A stretch of DNA of 6,151 nucleotides from Alistipes sp. GTDB taxonomy: Bacteria; Bacteroidota; Bacteroidia; Bacteroidales; Rikenellaceae. Each line of letters begins with the position of its first letter. Positions within the stretch are counted from its first letter, which is position 1. The position numbers and the translations under genes were made by a program. The DNA is taken from contig JAGBIR010000026.1 in NCBI GenBank assembly GCA_017934845.1, forward strand, positions 1 to 6,151, given 5' to 3'. Below, one piece after another: positions 4,940 to 6,151 of this stretch. The notes beneath the pieces are model-generated. The model was not told where the DNA came from. It did no database searches and was given only the letters and a program-made list of their open reading frames with translations.

Positions 4940-4980
4940 TGTCACACTTCGCGAGCGCGATTGGCAGTCTTTGTGTGACA
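4940..4980. promoter_or_regulatory. Inverted repeat TGTCACAC-N25-GTGTGACA upstream of groESL
   Basis: TGTCACAC (4940-4947) and GTGTGACA (4973-4980) are perfect 8-bp inverted arms. A smaller repeat, TGACA-AAA-TGTCA (4932-4944), overlaps the left arm. It is not the CIRCE element (TTAGCACTC-N9-GAGTGCTAA) that controls groESL in many other bacteria. It lies just upstream of the -24/-12-like element and may be a regulator site or a transcript hairpin. Confidence 0.5.
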
Positions 4981-4988
4981 AAGCCGGT

Positions 4989-5004
4989 TTGGCACATCTG
5001 TTGT
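4989..5004 (+). promoter_or_regulatory. Candidate sigma-54 (-24/-12) promoter of groESL
   Basis: TTGGCACatctgTTGT matches the sigma-54 consensus TTGGCAC-N5-TTGC at every fixed base but the last (T for C). Transcription would start near 5016, giving a groES leader of about 70 nt that begins at the 5020-5035 palindrome. Confidence 0.45.
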
Positions 5005-5019
5005 TAGAAATTAGCATGT

Positions 5020-5035
5020 CCGATATTAATATCGG
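5020..5035. promoter_or_regulatory. 16-bp perfect palindrome in the groES leader
   Basis: CCGATATTAATATCGG is perfectly self-complementary. As DNA it could bind a dimeric repressor at the predicted start site; as RNA it could form a short AT-rich hairpin about 50 nt upstream of the groES start codon. Confidence 0.5.
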
Positions 5036-5086
5036 GCTGTTTGAGGAGAAGAGAATTATAACATTAACAAATAAAACAGAAAGATT

Positions 5087-5356
5087 ATGACAATTAAGCC
5101 ACTTTCAGACCGCGTATTGGTATTGCCCAATCCGGCAGAGGAGAAGACCGCAGGCGGTCTGTTCATCCCCGACACAGCAAAAGAGAAACCCTTGATGGGT
5201 AAGGTAGTTGCCGTAGGCCCCGGCACAGCCGATGTTAAGATGGAGGTTAAGGAGGGCGACACCGTTCTCTATGGCAAGTATGCCGGCACCGAGATCAACG
5301 TTGATGGTACCGACTACCTTATTATGAAGCAGAGCGACATCCTCGCTATCTGCTAA
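5087..5356 (+). CDS. groES: Co-chaperonin GroES
   Basis: An 89-residue protein forming the heptameric lid of the GroEL chaperonin in the cytoplasm. [14 protein letters not shown] is the family start. The mobile loop that docks on GroEL is visible at about residues 17-34, with the GGLFIPD contact motif at 23-29 and [15 protein letters not shown] following. [13 protein letters not shown] and [13 protein letters not shown] are the usual last strands. Length is close to the 90-97 residues of other GroES proteins. It is the first gene of the groESL operon, with groEL starting 35 bp after its stop. The start region is A-rich (AACAGAAAGATT before ATG), with only a weak Shine-Dalgarno sequence, as is common in this phylum. 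The GAGGAGAAG at 5043-5051 is too far upstream to be its ribosome binding site. Confidence 0.98.
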   Translation: MTIKPLSDRVLVLPNPAEEKTAGGLFIPDTAKEKPLMGKVVAVGPGTADVKMEVKEGDTVLYGKYAGTEINVDGTDYLIMKQSDILAIC

Positions 5357-5379
5357 TTTTCGAATTAATGGAATATTAA

Positions 5380-6151
<772 letters not shown>

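Noticed and set aside
4880..5086. CIRCE (HrcA) operator upstream of groES
   Set aside because: I looked for TTAGCACTC and GAGTGCTAA arms with a 9-nt spacer and found neither; the inverted repeats present have different sequences.

Overview
The window reads as a chromosomal segment of a Bacteroidota bacterium, most likely a gut Bacteroidales (possibly Alistipes/Rikenellaceae-like; this genus-level guess is inference). Support: several promoters fit the Bacteroidota pattern (TTTG near -33 and TAnnTTTG near -7), ribosome binding regions are A-rich with weak Shine-Dalgarno sequences, the tRNA gene encodes its CCA end, and the GroES/GroEL, GlpD and heparinase-like proteins have a Bacteroidota flavour. 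Coding sequence is of moderate GC and the spacers are AT-rich.

Layout. Positions 1-545 (minus strand) hold two head-to-tail copies of a small secreted protein with a carboxypeptidase-regulatory-like beta-sandwich; the second copy runs off the left edge. A divergent promoter region (about 546-710) separates them from glpD (711-2273, plus), a respiratory glycerol-3-phosphate dehydrogenase with its own short-leader promoter and a strong terminator. Positions 2347-2811 have no protein gene but are dense in structure: a hairpin repeat present twice, a CCCC/GGGG hairpin, a 3'-end remnant of a tRNA with its own terminator, further inverted repeats, and the terminator of an intact tRNA-His(GTG) gene (2812-2889, minus) with a textbook promoter. 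A secreted heparinase II/III-like protein follows (3006-4829, minus). The right end carries the groES-groEL chaperonin operon (plus; groEL cut by the window edge), preceded by about 250 bp rich in palindromes and with a sigma-54-like -24/-12 element.

The genes do not form one pathway: this is an ordinary chromosomal mix of housekeeping genes (chaperonin, tRNA, respiratory dehydrogenase) and surface/periplasmic genes. The parts most worth a second look are the tRNA-derived repeat region between glpD and tRNA-His, the groESL control region, the recent tandem duplication at the left edge, and the heparinase-like protein, whose N-terminal catalytic motifs look degenerate. I saw no CRISPR array, insertion sequence, toxin-antitoxin pair or defence system.
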